Assembly: GCF_006094395.1 (NCBI RefSeq)
Contig: NZ_CP035291.1
Coordinates: 2,232,001 to 2,296,000 of the forward strand
Reading direction: 5' to 3'
DNA: 64,000 nt
Source of the DNA: Staphylococcus haemolyticus
GTDB taxonomy: Bacteria > Bacillota > Bacilli > Staphylococcales > Staphylococcaceae
Of this stretch, positions 36,997 through 50,200 are shown in pieces. The notes beneath the pieces were generated by a model. That model was given only the letters and a program-made list of their open reading frames with translations, was not told where the DNA came from and did no database searches. Numbering within the stretch: position 1 is the first letter of the stretch; the number at the start of each line of letters is the position of its first letter. A program made the translations under genes and the position numbers.

Positions 36997-38163
36997 GTGT
37001 TAGATTGGTTTCAATTAGCCAGTAATAAGGAAAATAGAATGATACAGATGCGCCGATATATGCATCAATATCCTGAACCTTCTTTCGAGGAAACTTGGAC
37101 GCATAATTATATTCTAAATCAGCTCAGTCATCTTGATTGCGAGATCGAATCACCTATTGGCCGTAATGGCATTAAAGCAACGTTTAAAGGAAAAGAAAAT
37201 GGCCCTACTGTGGCATTTCGCGCTGACTTTGATGCTTTGCCGGTACAAGAACTTAACGATGTACCTTATAAATCTAAAAATGATGGCTTTATGCATGCGT
37301 GTGGTCATGACGGACATACAGCTATTTTATTGGGTGTCGCTGAAATTGTACATGAACATCGCCATTTATTAAAAGGAAACGTGGTTTTTATCTTCCAATA
37401 TGGTGAGGAAATTATGCCTGGTGGTTCTCAAGAAATGATTGATGATGGTTGCTTAAATGGTGTAGACAAAATTTATGGTACACATCTATGGAGTGGTTAC
37501 CGTACTGGAACAATATATTCAAGACCTGGTGCTATTATGGCATCACCAGATGAATTCTCAGTTACAATCAAAGGTAAAGGTGGTCATGGTGCTAAACCAC
37601 ATGAAACCATTGATCCTATCGTTATTATGGCTGAGTTTATCCTAAGTGCGCAAAAGATCATATCTAGAACAATTGATCCTGTAAAAGAAGCAGTGCTCAC
37701 ATTCGGAATGATTCAAGCGGGATCATCGGATAGTGTTATTCCTGATAGTGCTTTTTGTAAAGGTACTGTGAGAACATTTGACACTGAACTTCAAACTCAT
37801 ATACAAAATAAAATGGATAAGTTATTACAAGGACTTGCGTTAGCAAACGACATAACTTATGACTTGGAATACATTCGTGGTTATTTACCTGTACATAATC
37901 ATGTAAATGCATATGAAGTTGTTAAACAAGCAGCGAATGATTTACATTTACGTTTTAATGAATCTGAATTAATGATGATTGGTGAGGATTTCTCTCACTA
38001 TTTAAAAGTACGTCCAGGTGCGTTTTTCTTAACTGGATGTGGTAATCCAGACAAAGGCATAACAGCGCCACATCATAATCCTCACTTTGATATAGATGAG
38101 TCTGCATTTAAATATGCGGCTAGTGAGTTTTTAAAAATTTTAGAAATTGAACAAGTATTTTAA
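36997..38163 (+). CDS. M20-family amidohydrolase (aminoacylase/hippurate hydrolase type)
   Basis: A 388-residue M20D zinc peptidase-like hydrolase. Metal and catalytic motifs: RADFDALPVQE, MHACGHDGHTAILLG, QYGEEIMPGGS (Glu-Glu) and the C-terminal MIGEDFSHYLK; the dimerisation/lid domain follows residue 180 (KGKGGHGAKPHE). Such enzymes remove N-acyl groups from amino acids. GTG 36997 is 11 nt after AGGAAG; the in-frame GTG at 36988 is too close to that site. Divergent from kbl. Confidence 0.87.
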   Translation: MLDWFQLASNKENRMIQMRRYMHQYPEPSFEETWTHNYILNQLSHLDCEIESPIGRNGIKATFKGKENGPTVAFRADFDALPVQELNDVPYKSKNDGFMHACGHDGHTAILLGVAEIVHEHRHLLKGNVVFIFQYGEEIMPGGSQEMIDDGCLNGVDKIYGTHLWSGYRTGTIYSRPGAIMASPDEFSVTIKGKGGHGAKPHETIDPIVIMAEFILSAQKIISRTIDPVKEAVLTFGMIQAGSSDSVIPDSAFCKGTVRTFDTELQTHIQNKMDKLLQGLALANDITYDLEYIRGYLPVHNHVNAYEVVKQAANDLHLRFNESELMMIGEDFSHYLKVRPGAFFLTGCGNPDKGITAPHHNPHFDIDESAFKYAASEFLKILEIEQVF

Positions 38164-38192
38164 AATTGAATAAATTTATTTAGATTCTGTAT

Positions 38193-38228
38193 GTCTATGA
38201 TTACTCTTACATTGAGTTGATCATAGGC
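38193..38228 (+). terminator. Terminator of M20 hydrolase gene
   Basis: GTCTATGAT pairs with ATCATAGGC, followed by ATTTTTTATT, 30 bp past the stop. Confidence 0.7.
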
Positions 38229-38322
38229 ATTTTTTATTAATTTAGAAAAGTGATCGACAAAGCATAATATGAAAACTAGAAATGAGATTAAAATGTAAAT
38301 ATGACATTTACAAAATAAAAAA

Positions 38323-38343
38323 AGACTCCCATTAAGGGAGTCT
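38323..38343 (-). terminator. Terminator of tuf
   Basis: AGACTCCC pairs with GGGAGTCT around TTAAT, followed by a seven-base T-run on the minus strand. It closes the rpsL-rpsG-fusA-tuf block. Confidence 0.9.
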
Positions 38344-38369
38344 CATTTAGAAATAAGGAATAATTAAAA

Positions 38370-39554
38370 TTATTCGATGATTTCAGTTACAACGCCTGAT
38401 CCTACAGTACGTCCACCTTCACGGATTGAGAAACGAGTACCGTCTTCAATCGCGATAGGAGCGATTAATTCTACTGTCATTTCAACGTTGTCGCCAGGCA
38501 TAACCATTTCAGTACCTTCTGGTAAGTTAACAACACCAGTTACGTCAGTAGTACGGAAATAGAATTGTGGACGATAGTTTGTGAAGAATGGAGTGTGACG
38601 TCCACCTTCGTCTTTAGATAAAACGTATACGTCTGCTTTAAATTTTGTGTGAGGTGTGATTGAACCTGGAGCAGCTAATACTTGACCACGTTGTACGTCT
38701 TCACGAGCAACACCACGTAATAATGCACCGATGTTGTCACCAGCTTCAGCGTAGTCTAATAATTTACGGAACATTTCTACACCAGTAACAGTTGTTTTAG
38801 AAGTGTCATGGATACCAATGATTTCAACTTCTTCACCAACTTTGATTTGCCCACGTTCAACACGGCCTGTAGCAACAGTACCACGACCAGTGATTGAGAA
38901 TACGTCCTCAACTGGCATCATGAATGGTTTGTCAGAATCACGTTCTGGAGTTGGAATGTAGTCATCAACTGCTTGCATTAATTCTAAGATTTTTTCTTCG
39001 TATTGAGCATCGCCTTCTAAAGCTTTTAATGCTGAACCAGCGATTACAGGTACATCGTCACCTGGGAAGTCGTATTCAGATAATAAGTCACGTACTTCCA
39101 TTTCAACTAATTCTAATAATTCTTCATCGTCAACCATGTCAACTTTATTTAAGAATACTACTAATGCTGGTACACCAACGTTACGTGATAAAAGAATGTG
39201 TTCACGAGTTTGTGGCATTGGACCGTCAGCAGCAGATACTACTAAGATACCGCCGTCCATTTGAGCAGCACCAGTAATCATGTTTTTAACATAGTCAGCG
39301 TGTCCTGGGCAGTCAACGTGAGCATAGTGACGTTTGTCAGTTTGATACTCGATGTGTGCAGTATTGATTGTGATACCACGTTCTTTTTCTTCTGGAGCGT
39401 TGTCAATCATGTCATATGATTGTGCTACAGTGTCACCATTTTTAGCTAATACAGTTGCGATAGCAGCTGTTAAAGTAGTTTTACCATGGTCAACGTGACC
39501 GATAGTACCAATATTGGCATGTTCTTTTGAGCGATCAAATTTTTCTTTTGCCAT
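38370..39554 (-). CDS. tuf: Elongation factor Tu
   Basis: A 394-residue GTPase that delivers aminoacyl-tRNA to the ribosome. G1 [15 protein letters not shown]3 [10 protein letters not shown]4 NKVDMVDD and G5 SALKALEGD are intact; domains II and III follow with [14 protein letters not shown] and the C-terminal [15 protein letters not shown]. Upstream lies a 200-bp spacer from fusA, which is large enough for an extra promoter. Sequence is nearly invariant among staphylococci. Last gene of the str block. Confidence 0.97.
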   Translation of the reverse strand: MAKEKFDRSKEHANIGTIGHVDHGKTTLTAAIATVLAKNGDTVAQSYDMIDNAPEEKERGITINTAHIEYQTDKRHYAHVDCPGHADYVKNMITGAAQMDGGILVVSAADGPMPQTREHILLSRNVGVPALVVFLNKVDMVDDEELLELVEMEVRDLLSEYDFPGDDVPVIAGSALKALEGDAQYEEKILELMQAVDDYIPTPERDSDKPFMMPVEDVFSITGRGTVATGRVERGQIKVGEEVEIIGIHDTSKTTVTGVEMFRKLLDYAEAGDNIGALLRGVAREDVQRGQVLAAPGSITPHTKFKADVYVLSKDEGGRHTPFFTNYRPQFYFRTTDVTGVVNLPEGTEMVMPGDNVEMTVELIAPIAIEDGTRFSIREGGRTVGSGVVTEIIE

Positions 39555-39758
39555 TATTAAATCTCTCCTATTCTAGTAAAAGTTATTTCAATATTATCTC
39601 TCATGATAGTTTCTCACCATCATGAGACATAATGATTGTTAGAATTCATAATTCATTTATAATGCATTTTCAGTAAAAAATCAATTCATAAAGATGTTAG
39701 CTTAATTAATAAGCTTACGCTGTATTTTACCTAGAAATTCTAGCTAAAACAAGTTTAA

Positions 39759-41840
39759 TTATTCACCTTTATTTTTTTTGATGATATCATCAGCAATTGA
39801 TTTTGGAACTTCTGCATAGTGATCGAAGTACATAGTGTAAGTACCGCGACCTTGAGTGTTAGAACGTAATGAAGTTGCGTAACCGAACATTTCTGAAAGT
39901 GGTACATAAGCGTTAACAACTTGTGCATTACCACGAGGTTCCATACCATCAACACGTCCACGACGAGCTGTTACGTCACCCATGATATCACCCATGTATT
40001 CTTCAGGCATTTCGATTGTTACTTTCATCATTGGTTCTAAGATAACTGGATCACATTTTTTAGCAGCTTCTTTAAGTGCTAATGATGCAGCAATTTTGAA
40101 GGCCATTTCAGATGAATCGACATCATGGTATGAACCATCAAATAATTTTGCTTTAACATCGATTAATGGATAACCAGCTAATACACCGTTTTCCATAGCA
40201 TCTTTAAGACCAGCTTCAACTGATGGAATGTATTCACGAGGAACTACACCACCAACGATAGAGTTTTCGAATTCGAAACCTGCGCCAGTTTCGTTTGGTG
40301 TGAATTCAATGTGAACATCACCGTATTGACCACGACCACCAGATTGACGAGAGAATTTACCTTGAACTTGTGCAGATTGCTTGAACGTTTCACGATATGA
40401 AACCATTGGGGCACCTACATTACATTCAACGTTGAATTCTTTCTTCATACGGTCAACTAAGATGTCTAAGTGTAACTCACCCATACCACCGATGATAACT
40501 TGTCCAGTTTCTTCATCTGTGTGTGCATGGAAAGTAGGGTCTTCTTCTTGTAATTTAACTAAAGCTTGAGTCATTTTATCTTGGTCAGCTTTAGATTTTG
40601 GTTCTACTGATAAGTGGATAACTGGTTCAGGGAATTCCATTGATTCTAAGATAATGTCATTCTTTTCACCACATAATGTGTCACCAGTACCTGTATCTTT
40701 AAGACCAACTGCAGCAGCGATATCGCCTGAGTAAACAGTGTCGATTTCTTGACGTGAGTTAGCGTGCATTTGTAATAAACGACCTACACGTTCACGTTTG
40801 TCTTTAGTTGAGTTTTTAATGTAAGAACCTGATGTTAAAGTACCTGAATATACACGGAAGAAAGTTAATTTACCAACATAAGGGTCAGTCATAACTTTGA
40901 ATGCTAATGCAGCGAATTCAGCTGAATCGTCTGGTTTAGCAATTACTTCTTCTTCAGGATTTTCAGCACGATGGCCTACGATTGGTTTAACATCTAAAGG
41001 TGATGGTAAGTAGTCAATTACTGCGTTCAGCATTAATTGAACACCTTTGTTTTTGAATGCTGTACCGCAAAGTACTGGGTAGAATTCTACGTCAGTAGTT
41101 GCTTGACGAATAGCATTTTTTAATTCTGCTACTGAAATTTCTTCATCACCAAGATATTTTTCCATTAATTCATCGTTAGTTTCTGCAACTGCTTCGATTA
41201 AATTAGAACGAGCTTCTTCTGCTCTTTCTTTGTGATCTTCAGGGATTTCAATTTCGTCAATTTCAGTACCTAAGTCATTAGTATATTTGAAGCATTTCAT
41301 TTCTACTAAGTCAATGATAGCTTCAAATTCGTCTTCGGCACCAATTGGTAATTGGATAGGTGCAGCGTTAGCATCTAAACGATCATGTAATGTACTTACA
41401 GAATAGTCGAAGTTAGCGCCTAATTTATCCATTTTGTTTACGAATACGATACGAGGTACACCGTAAGTTGTAGCTTGACGCCAAACCGTTTCAGTTTGAG
41501 GTTCTACACCTGATTGAGCATCAAGTACAGTAACCGCACCATCAAGTACACGTAAAGAACGTTCAACCTCAACAGTGAAGTCTACGTGTCCTGGAGTATC
41601 GATAATGTTTACACGGTGGCCATCCCATTGAGCTGTTGTAGCAGCTGATGTGATTGTAATACCACGGTCTTGTTCTTGTTCCATCCAGTCCATTTGTGAA
41701 GCACCTTCGTGTGTTTCACCAATTTTGTGGATACGACCTGTATAGTAAAGAATACGTTCAGTCGTAGTTGTTTTACCAGCATCAATGTGAGCCATGATAC
41801 CGATGTTACGAGTGTTTTTCAAAGAAAAGTCTCTAGCCAT
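39759..41840 (-). CDS. fusA: Elongation factor G
   Basis: A 693-residue translocase GTPase. G1 [15 protein letters not shown]2 [13 protein letters not shown]3 [10 protein letters not shown]4 NKMDKLGA. Domain III reads [12 protein letters not shown], so the histidine and leucine (H457 and L461 in S. aureus numbering) changed in fusidic-acid resistant mutants are both wild-type. Domains IV and V follow ([25 protein letters not shown]-like segment [17 protein letters not shown]). Third gene of rpsL-rpsG-fusA-tuf; AGGAG precedes ATG 41840. Confidence 0.97.
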
Positions 41841-41961
41841 TGTTTTTCTCCTTCCAGTAATTACTGAATAAGTACTATTGAATATGGCGATGCCCTAAGC
41901 ATGAGCCATCTTATTTGGTAAACCAATGTGACGGAACACACTCAGGGTTAAAGCTTTAATC

Positions 41962-42432
41962 TTACCAGCGGTAGTGAGCGAATGCTTTGTTCGCTTCAGC
42001 CATTTTGTGAGTGTCCTCACGTTTCTTAACGGCACCACCTGTATTATTAGCAGCATCTAAGATTTCGTTAGCTAAACGATCTTCCATAGTTTTTTCACCA
42101 CGAAGACGAGCGTAGTTAACTAACCAACGTAATCCTAGAGTAGTACGACGTTCTGGGCGAACCTCAACTGGTACTTGGTAGTTTGAACCACCCACACGAC
42201 GAGCTTTTACTTCTAATACTGGCATAATGTTGTTAATTGCTTCTTCAAATACTTCTAAAGCATCACGACCACTGCGTTGTTCTACAAGGTCAAATGCTGA
42301 ATAAAGAATTCTTTGTGCTGTTCCGCGTTTACCATCTAACATGATTTTGTTGATCAATTTTGTAACTAATTTAGAGTTATGAATTGGATCTGGTAATACG
42401 TCTCTTTTAGGTACTGATCCTTTACGAGGCAT
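41962..42432 (-). CDS. rpsG: Small ribosomal subunit protein uS7
   Basis: A 156-residue ribosomal protein that nucleates assembly of the 30S head. [20 protein letters not shown] at the start, the rRNA-binding [16 protein letters not shown] and the C-terminal [15 protein letters not shown] tail ([13 protein letters not shown]) are characteristic. GGGAGG precedes ATG 42432. It lies 70 bp after rpsL. Confidence 0.97.
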
Positions 42433-42502
42433 AATTAAAATCCTCCCTTCCTATTATAGTATATTATTAAAAATTGAAATTAAAATTTACACAATCTTAA
42501 AC

Positions 42503-42916
42503 TTAATTTTTAGGTTTTTTAGTTCCGTATAATGAACGGCCTTGTCTACGTCCGTCAACACCTGAAGTATCAAGTGCACCACGTACGATGTGGTAACGCA
42601 CACCAGGTAAGTCTTTTACACGTCCACCACGTACAAGTACTACACTGTGTTCTTGTAAGTTATGGCCGATACCAGGGATGTATGCGTTGATTTCAATATT
42701 GTTTGATAAACGCACACGTGCATATTTACGTAACGCTGAGTTAGGTTTTTTAGGTGTCATAGTACCTACACGAGTACAAACACCACGTTTTTGAGGTGAA
42801 TTTAAGTTAGTAAATTGTTTCTTTTTACTATTAAAACCTCTGTTTAAAGCTGGTGAATCTGATTTTTTAGATTTGCTTTGTCTAGGTTTACGTACTAATT
42901 GGTTAATAGTTGGCAT
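42503..42916 (-). CDS. rpsL: Small ribosomal subunit protein uS12
   Basis: A 137-residue decoding-centre protein. [18 protein letters not shown] and [18 protein letters not shown] carry the two lysines whose substitution gives streptomycin resistance in many bacteria; both are wild-type. First gene of the str block in this window, 89 bp after the eL8-like gene. GAGGAGG precedes ATG 42916. Confidence 0.97.
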   Translation of the reverse strand: MPTINQLVRKPRQSKSKKSDSPALNRGFNSKKKQFTNLNSPQKRGVCTRVGTMTPKKPNSALRKYARVRLSNNIEINAYIPGIGHNLQEHSVVLVRGGRVKDLPGVRYHIVRGALDTSGVDGRRQGRSLYGTKKPKN

Positions 42917-43005
42917 TGAAATGTCCTCCTCTCTTCACTTTTTAATTCCACACATCCAGGTGGTTCATTTTTAGGTTAAATAAAATTTAGTAAGCAATAC
43001 ACTTA

Positions 43006-43266
43006 CTAATTCTCATTCAATAACGCAACAATAGTCGCATTAACGTTAATACCTACATAACTACCTAAAGCATGCTTGCTTTGAAAATAAGTAATAGGTA
43101 TATTTTTATGATTGATTAAACTAAATACGCGAGCTAACAAATGTACCTCAACGTCTTGAGCAATAATCAAAGATGCAACTTGATCTCTATTTAACGCTTT
43201 AAGCGTTTCTTTAAGACCAACTACATAGTGTTGTTTGTTAAAGCGTGCAACTTTTTCATTAGACAT
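43006..43266 (-). CDS. rplGB: L7Ae/eL8-family ribosomal-associated RNA-binding protein
   Basis: An 86-residue kink-turn-binding protein (YbxF/RplGB). [21 protein letters not shown] and [19 protein letters not shown] match B. subtilis YbxF, which binds k-turn RNA and associates with ribosomes. ATG 43266 ([12 protein letters not shown]) is 8 nt after GGAGG; an ATG 15 bp upstream overlaps that site. Between rpoC and rpsL as in other Firmicutes. Confidence 0.88.
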   Translation of the reverse strand: MSNEKVARFNKQHYVVGLKETLKALNRDQVASLIIAQDVEVHLLARVFSLINHKNIPITYFQSKHALGSYVGINVNATIVALLNEN

Positions 43267-43376
43267 TAAAATATCCTCCAAAGTTCTGCTTGCATCAACC
43301 TTTACAATAATAACACTTAAATCAGCATTAAGTCAACATATTTTGCAGACTTTTTACTAATAATAAAAAATAAAGA

Positions 43377-43423
43377 ACGAGAGCGAGACTATCATCTCAA
43401 AAGATTGATAAGTCCCGTCTCGT
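43377..43423 (-). terminator. Terminator of rpoB-rpoC
   Basis: A long stem built from ACGAGACGGGACTTATCA and TGATAGTCTCGCTCTCGT, with G-U pairs, followed by TCTTTATTTTTTATT on the minus strand. It separates rpoBC from the str block. Confidence 0.85.
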
Positions 43424-43463
43424 CAATATTGAAATAAATATGAATTCAGTTTTATTTCATTAA

Positions 43464-46400
43464 TTATTCAATGATTTCTGCTTCTTCAGTTTCTGTAACT
43501 GGTGTTTCAGCTTTATCATATTTAACGTCACTATAACGTCTCATACCAGTACCAGCTGGAATTAACTTACCAATAATAACGTTTTCTTTAAGTCCAAGTA
43601 AGTCGTCGCGTTTACCTTTAATTGCTGCATCTGTAAGTACACGAGTTGTTTCTTGGAATGATGCTGCTGATAAGAAGCTTTCAGTTTCAAGAGACGCTTT
43701 TGTAATACCAAGCAATACTGGTTTAGCAGTTGCTGGACGTTTACGTTCTTTAAACGCTTCTCTGTTTGCATCTGTAAAGCTATGAATGTCAACCAATGAA
43801 CCAGGTAATAACTTAGTATCACCAGCTTCGATGATTCTAACTTTACGTAACATTTGTCTTACCATTACTTCAACGTGTTTATCATCAATTTCTACACCTT
43901 GCATACGATAAACTTTTTGAACTTCTTTAAGTAAGTAACTTTCAGTCGCATTTAAACCAGCAACAGCTAGGAAGTTCTTAGGTTCGATTGAACCTTCAGT
44001 TAATACTTCACCACGTTCAACTGATTGACCGACTTCTACTTTTAATCTAGAAGTACCTGAAGCTAAGTAAGATCTTGTTTCATTAGCACCTTTAACAACA
44101 ATTTCTTGTTGGCGATCTTTTGCTAATTTAATATCTTCAACGACACCTTCGATTTCAGTAATCACAGCTTGACCTTTTGGATTACGTGCTTCGAAGATCT
44201 CTTGAATACGTGGAAGACCTTGAGTGATATCGCTTCCTGCTACACCACCTGTATGGAATGTACGCATTGTAAGTTGGGTACCAGGTTCACCGATTGATTG
44301 AGCAGCGATTGTACCAACTGCTTCACCCACTTCAACTTTTTCACCAGTAGCAAGGTTTTTACCGTAACATTTTTCACAAACACCGTGACGTGTGTTACAT
44401 GTAAATGCTGAGCGGATGTACATTTGTTCAATACCGGCATCAGTGATTTTCTTAGCGATTTCAGCAGTGATTAATTCGTCTGGACGGATGATGATTTCAT
44501 CAGTTTCAGGATGACGAATTGTTTCTTTAGAATAACGTCCTTCAATACGTTCGATGAATGGTTCGATCATTTCTGCACCTTCTTTGATATCAGAAACTAG
44601 TAAGCCGCGGTCTGTGCCACAGTCTTCTTCACGAACAATAACGTCTTGAGCAACGTCAACAAGACGACGAGTAAGGTAACCAGAGTCAGCTGTTTTAAGG
44701 GCTGTATCGGCAAGACCTTTACGCGCACCGTGTGTAGAGATGAAGTATTCTAACACTGTTAAACCTTCACGGAATGAAGATGTGATTGGTAACTCAATAA
44801 TTTTACCTGATGGTGCGGCCATTAAACCACGCATACCAGCTAATTGTGTAAAGTTAGATGCGTTACCACGTGCACCAGAATCACTCATCATGAAGATTGG
44901 GTTTGTTTTCTCAAGAGATTGCATTAATTCGCCTTGAATTTGATCTTTGGCATCTGTCCAAATTTCAACAACGGCATTATAACGTTCATCTTCAGTAATT
45001 AAACCACGATTAAATTGTTTAGATACACGTTCTACTAATTTTTCGTGCTCATCTAAAATGTCTTGTTTATCTGGAAGTACAACAATATCTGCTACACCAA
45101 CAGTGATACCAGCTTTAGATGAGAATTTGAAACCTAAATCTTTCATACGGTCAAGCATCATAGATGTATCAGTGATACTGAATCTATTGAAGACTTCGGC
45201 AATAATATTACCTAAGAATTTTTTATTGAATGGTTCAATAAGTTCTTGTTCTTCAAAGTATGCTTTAAGTCCACCTTCACCCAATTGAGTTGAATCAATA
45301 AAGTATTTGTCAGGTGTTTTACCTTCAAGATTTGTTTGACTAGGTTCATTGATGAATGCGAATGAATCAGGAATGATTTCATTGAAAATCACTTTACCTA
45401 CTGAAGTAGCTAAAATTTTGTTGTTTTGAGCTTCTGTGAATGTAGGGTTGTTAAATGATTTCGCATGTACACCAATACGAGTGTGTAAATGAACATAGCC
45501 ATTTGCATAAGCTTTAAGCACTTCGTTTGTATCATTAAAGATAGTACCAGTGTTCATTGCATCTTTACGTTCTAATGTTAGGTAATAGTTACCTAATACC
45601 ATATCTTGTGATGGTGTTACGACAGGTTTACCGTCTTTAGGGTTCAAGATGTTTTGAGCAGCTAACATTAACATACGTGCTTCAGCTTGTGCTTCTTTAG
45701 ATAAAGGAACGTGAACGGCCATTTGGTCACCGTCAAAGTCCGCGTTGTAAGCTGTTGTTACAAGTGGGTGTAGACGGATAGCACGACCTTCAACTAATGT
45801 AGGTTCGAATGCTTGGATACCTAATCTGTGAAGAGTAGGTGCACGGTTAAGTAATACAGGGTGTTCTCTGATTACATCTTCCAATACGTCCCATACTTCA
45901 TCGTCCATACGCTCAATTTTACTTTTAGCATTTTTGATGTTAGTAGCAATTTCACGTTGAACTAATTCCTTCATTACGAATGGCTTGAACAATTCAAGCG
46001 CCATTTCTTTAGGTAATCCACATTGATACATTTTTAAGCTTGGACCAACAGCGATAACTGAACGACCTGAATAGTCAACACGTTTACCAAGTAAGTTTTG
46101 ACGGAAACGACCTTGTTTACCTTTCAACATATGTGAAAGTGATTTCAATGGTCTGTTACCTGGACCAGTAACTGGACGACCACGACGACCGTTATCGATT
46201 AATGCATCAACTGCTTCTTGCAACATACGTTTTTCGTTTTGAACGATGATGCCAGGAGCACCTAAGTCTAATAAACGTTTTAAACGATTATTACGGTTAA
46301 TCACACGACGGTATAAATCATTTAAATCACTTGTTGCGAAACGTCCACCATCTAACTGAACCATTGGACGGATTTCAGGTGGAATAATTGGAAGTACGTC

Positions 46401-47084
46401 TAAAATCATCCACGCTGGATTATTACCAGAGTTTCTGAATGATTCAACAACTTCTAAACGTTTAATCGCACGTGTCAATCTTTGACCAGTTGCAGATTCT
46501 AATTCGTCACGCAATGATTTTAATTCTTCGTCTAAGTTAATTTCTTCTAATAGGTCTTTAATACCTTCAGCACCCATTTTAGCTACAAATTGACCTGGGT
46601 ATTTATCGTAATATTCTCTGAATTCAGCTTCAGATAATAATGATTTTTTCTCTAAGCCTGTTGGACCTGGATCTACTACAACATATGAAGCGAAATAAAT
46701 AACTTCTTCTAATGCTCTAGGAGACATGTCTAATAAAAGACCCATACGACTTGGAATACCTTTGAAATACCAAATATGTGAAACTGGAGCAGCTAATTCA
46801 ATGTGTCCCATTCTTTCACGACGTACTTTAGATTTAATTACTTCTACACCACATCTGTCACAGACCATGCCTTTGTAGCGTACACGTTTGTACTTACCAC
46901 AACTACATTCCCAGTCTTTTGTAGGTCCAAAAATTCTTTCACAGAAAAGACCATCTTTTTCTGGTTTCAATGTACGATAGTTGATTGTTTCTGGTTTTTT
47001 TACTTCACCGTATGACCATGAACGGATTTTTTCAGGTGAGGCTAAACCGATTTTCATATAATGGAAATTATTTACATCAATCAA
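43464..47084 (-). CDS. rpoC: RNA polymerase beta' subunit
   Basis: A 1206-residue catalytic subunit. N-terminal zinc finger (CSCGKYKR and CDRCGVEV), catalytic Mg motif [14 protein letters not shown], trigger loop near [18 protein letters not shown], and second zinc site [21 protein letters not shown]. Starts at TTG 47084 ([13 protein letters not shown]) 8 nt after AAGGAGG, as in S. aureus; the ATG-free upstream extension is spurious. 170 bp after rpoB; ends at a strong terminator. Confidence 0.97.
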   Translation of the reverse strand: MIDVNNFHYMKIGLASPEKIRSWSYGEVKKPETINYRTLKPEKDGLFCERIFGPTKDWECSCGKYKRVRYKGMVCDRCGVEVIKSKVRRERMGHIELAAPVSHIWYFKGIPSRMGLLLDMSPRALEEVIYFASYVVVDPGPTGLEKKSLLSEAEFREYYDKYPGQFVAKMGAEGIKDLLEEINLDEELKSLRDELESATGQRLTRAIKRLEVVESFRNSGNNPAWMILDVLPIIPPEIRPMVQLDGGRFATSDLNDLYRRVINRNNRLKRLLDLGAPGIIVQNEKRMLQEAVDALIDNGRRGRPVTGPGNRPLKSLSHMLKGKQGRFRQNLLGKRVDYSGRSVIAVGPSLKMYQCGLPKEMALELFKPFVMKELVQREIATNIKNAKSKIERMDDEVWDVLEDVIREHPVLLNRAPTLHRLGIQAFEPTLVEGRAIRLHPLVTTAYNADFDGDQMAVHVPLSKEAQAEARMLMLAAQNILNPKDGKPVVTPSQDMVLGNYYLTLERKDAMNTGTIFNDTNEVLKAYANGYVHLHTRIGVHAKSFNNPTFTEAQNNKILATSVGKVIFNEIIPDSFAFINEPSQTNLEGKTPDKYFIDSTQLGEGGLKAYFEEQELIEPFNKKFLGNIIAEVFNRFSITDTSMMLDRMKDLGFKFSSKAGITVGVADIVVLPDKQDILDEHEKLVERVSKQFNRGLITEDERYNAVVEIWTDAKDQIQGELMQSLEKTNPIFMMSDSGARGNASNFTQLAGMRGLMAAPSGKIIELPITSSFREGLTVLEYFISTHGARKGLADTALKTADSGYLTRRLVDVAQDVIVREEDCGTDRGLLVSDIKEGAEMIEPFIERIEGRYSKETIRHPETDEIIIRPDELITAEIAKKITDAGIEQMYIRSAFTCNTRHGVCEKCYGKNLATGEKVEVGEAVGTIAAQSIGEPGTQLTMRTFHTGGVAGSDITQGLPRIQEIFEARNPKGQAVITEIEGVVEDIKLAKDRQQEIVVKGANETRSYLASGTSRLKVEVGQSVERGEVLTEGSIEPKNFLAVAGLNATESYLLKEVQKVYRMQGVEIDDKHVEVMVRQMLRKVRIIEAGDTKLLPGSLVDIHSFTDANREAFKERKRPATAKPVLLGITKASLETESFLSAASFQETTRVLTDAAIKGKRDDLLGLKENVIIGKLIPAGTGMRRYSDVKYDKAETPVTETEEAEIIE

Positions 47085-47254
47085 GGAGCCTACCTCCTTC
47101 AATTTAGATTAGCTGTGCTATTTGATTGATTTACATCTGTTGAAACTAAAACAAGTCATATGATTGTAGGGAAGAAATCAGCAAGATTAGCTTATTTTAA
47201 GTTTAAATCGAACTGAGTTTCTAATCCCTTACTTTTTATAAGTTCAAATTCTAA

Positions 47255-50200
47255 TTAGTCAGTAGTTTCTTTTTGAGTTTCAGGAACATCTTTTTGTTGT
47301 AAATCTACTTTGCGCTCAGTTGCATCTTCATCATCAACATCAGCCATTTCGATTTCATTATCTTGTTCATCCATAACTTTGACATCTAAACCTAAACTTT
47401 GTAGTTCTTTCATCAATACGCGGAATGATTCTGGAACACTTGGTCTAGAGATGTTTTCACCTTTAACGATAGCTTCGTAAGTTTTAACACGTCCTACTGT
47501 ATCGTCAGATTTGTAAGTTAAGATTTCTTGTAATGTGTAAGCAGCACCGTATGCTTCTAGTGCCCATACCTCCATCTCACCGAAACGTTGTCCACCGAAT
47601 TGTGCTTTACCACCAAGCGGTTGTTGTGTAACTAGTGAGTATGGACCAGTTGAACGAGCGTGTAATTTATCGTCAACCATGTGTGCAAGTTTAAGCATGT
47701 ACATAACACCAACAGAAATACGATTATCGAATGGTTCACCAGTTCTACCATCGTATAAGACTGTTTTACCGTCACGAGCCATACCTGCTTCTTCGATTGT
47801 TGACCATACATCATCATCGTTCGCACCATCGAATACTGGAGATGCAACATGGATGCCTAAGTTTTTAGCAGCCATACCTAAGTGTAATTCTAATACTTGT
47901 CCGATGTTCATACGAGATGGTACACCAAGTGGGTTTAACATGATATCAATTGGACGTCCATCTGGTAAGTAAGGCATATCTTCTTCAGGCACAATCTTAG
48001 AGATAACCCCTTTGTTACCATGACGACCACACATTTTGTCCCCAACATGGATTTTACGTTTTTGTACGATGTATACACGTACTAATTGGTTAACGCCTGG
48101 AGATAAAGTATCATCGCCTTCTTCACGGTTAAATACTTTAACATCTAGAACGATGCCACCAGCTCCGTGAGGTACACGTAATGATGTATCACGTACTTCA
48201 CGTGCTTTTTCACCGAAGATAGCGTGTAATAATCTTTCTTCAGCTGTTAATTCAGTCACACCTTTAGGCGTTACTTTACCTACTAAGATGTCACCGTCTT
48301 TAACTTCAGCACCAACGTAGACAATACCACGATCATCTAAGTTTTTAAGTGCATTTTCTGAAACATTTGGAATATCACGAGTGATTTCTTCAGGTCCTAG
48401 TTTAGTATCACGAGCTTCTGATTCATACTCTTCAATATGAATTGAAGTATAAACGTCATCTTTAACTAGACGTTCACTCATAATAACAGCATCCTCATAG
48501 TTGTAACCGTCCCAAGTCATGAAACCAACGACAACGTTACGACCTAATGCCATTTCACCTAATTCCATTGATGGTCCGTCAGCTAAAATTTCATTATACT
48601 CAACGACATCGCCAACTGAAACAATTGGACGTTGGTTGTAACAAGTACCAGTGTTTGAACGTTTGAATTTAGCTAATGGATAACGATCTAATTCACCTTC
48701 ATGTTCAGTACCGTTTTCTTCTACTAAACGACGAACTAAGATTTCTTTAGATTCAACATGTTCAACGCGACCTCTATATTTAGCTGTAATTGCAGCGCCT
48801 GAGTCACGTGCAGCAACATGTTCCATACCTGTACCAACAAATGGTGCTTCTGTGTTCATCAATGGTACTGCTTGACGTTGCATGTTTGCACCCATTAATG
48901 CACGGTTAGAGTCATCATTTTCAAGGAAAGGAATACATGCTGTCGCAGCTGAAACTACTTGTTTAGGAGATACGTCCATGTAGTCCATTTTCTCTTTAGC
49001 CATAACTGTGTTATTACCACGGAAACGACATACGACTTCATCATCTAAGAAACGACCATTTTCATCTAAGCGAGAGTTCGCTTGGGCAACTACATAGCTA
49101 TCTTCTTCATCAGCAGTTAAGTAGTCGATTTGATCTGTAATAGAGTTAGTGTCTAAGTCTACTTTACGATATGGTGTTTCAATGAAACCAAATTCATTCA
49201 CACGTGCATAACTTGATAATGAGTTAATCAAACCAATGTTTGGTCCCTCTGGAGTCTCGATCGGACACATACGACCATAGTGAGAGTAGTGAACGTCACG
49301 TACTTCCATTTGAGCACGTTCACGTGTTAAACCACCAGGTCCTAATGCAGAAAGACGACGTTTATGTGTTAACTCAGCTAATGGGTTAGCTTGGTCCATG
49401 AATTGTGATAATTGAGAGCTACCGAAGAACTCTTTAATTGACGCAATAACCGGACGGATATTAATTAATTGTTGTGGTGTGATAGAGTCTGTATCTTGAA
49501 TTGACATTCTTTCACGTACAACACGTTCCATTCTTGATAAACCGATACGGAATTGGTTTTGTAATAATTCACCAACTGAACGTAAACGACGGTTTCCTAA
49601 GTGGTCAATATCGTCTGTGTAACCAATGCCATTTAACAAGTTAAAGAAATAACTCATTGAAGCAATGATATCTGCTGGTGTAATACATTTAACTTCTGAA
49701 TCTGGTAACGCATTACCGATTACAGTAGTCGTACGACCTTCTTCATCATTTGGTACGTAAACTTTGATTGATTGAATCTCAACAGGTTCATCAATAACTG
49801 TACCTTCTAATTCAAACACTTCACTATTAGCATTTGTTTCTAAAACTTCCATAATTTCGTCTAATTTGCGACGGTCTAGAACTGTACCTTCTTCGGCAAC
49901 AATTTCACCAGTTTCGCTATTAACGATTGGTTCTGCTAATCTTTGATTAAATAAGCGGTGTTTTAAGTGTAATTTTTTATTAGCTTTGTAACGACCAACA
50001 CTTGCTAAATCATAACGTTTAGGGTCGAAAAAGCGTGAATAAAGTAAACTTTTCGCATTTTCAACTGTTGGTGGCTCACCAGGACGTAAACGTTCGTATA
50101 TTTCTAATAATGCTTGCTCAGTATTTTCAGTGCCATCTTTTTCAAGCGTATTACGTAAATATTCACTGTCTCCTAATAAATCAATAATTTCTTGATCGTT

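Noticed and set aside
38370..41840. Many open frames antisense or offset to tuf, fusA, rpoB, rpoC and rplJL
   Set aside because: They have no ribosome sites, follow codon-bias shadows of highly expressed genes and vary with the sense codons; the sense genes explain them.
39759..42916. Possible fusidic-acid or streptomycin resistance changes in fusA and rpsL
   Set aside because: GELHLDIL in EF-G and the two key lysines of S12 are unchanged.
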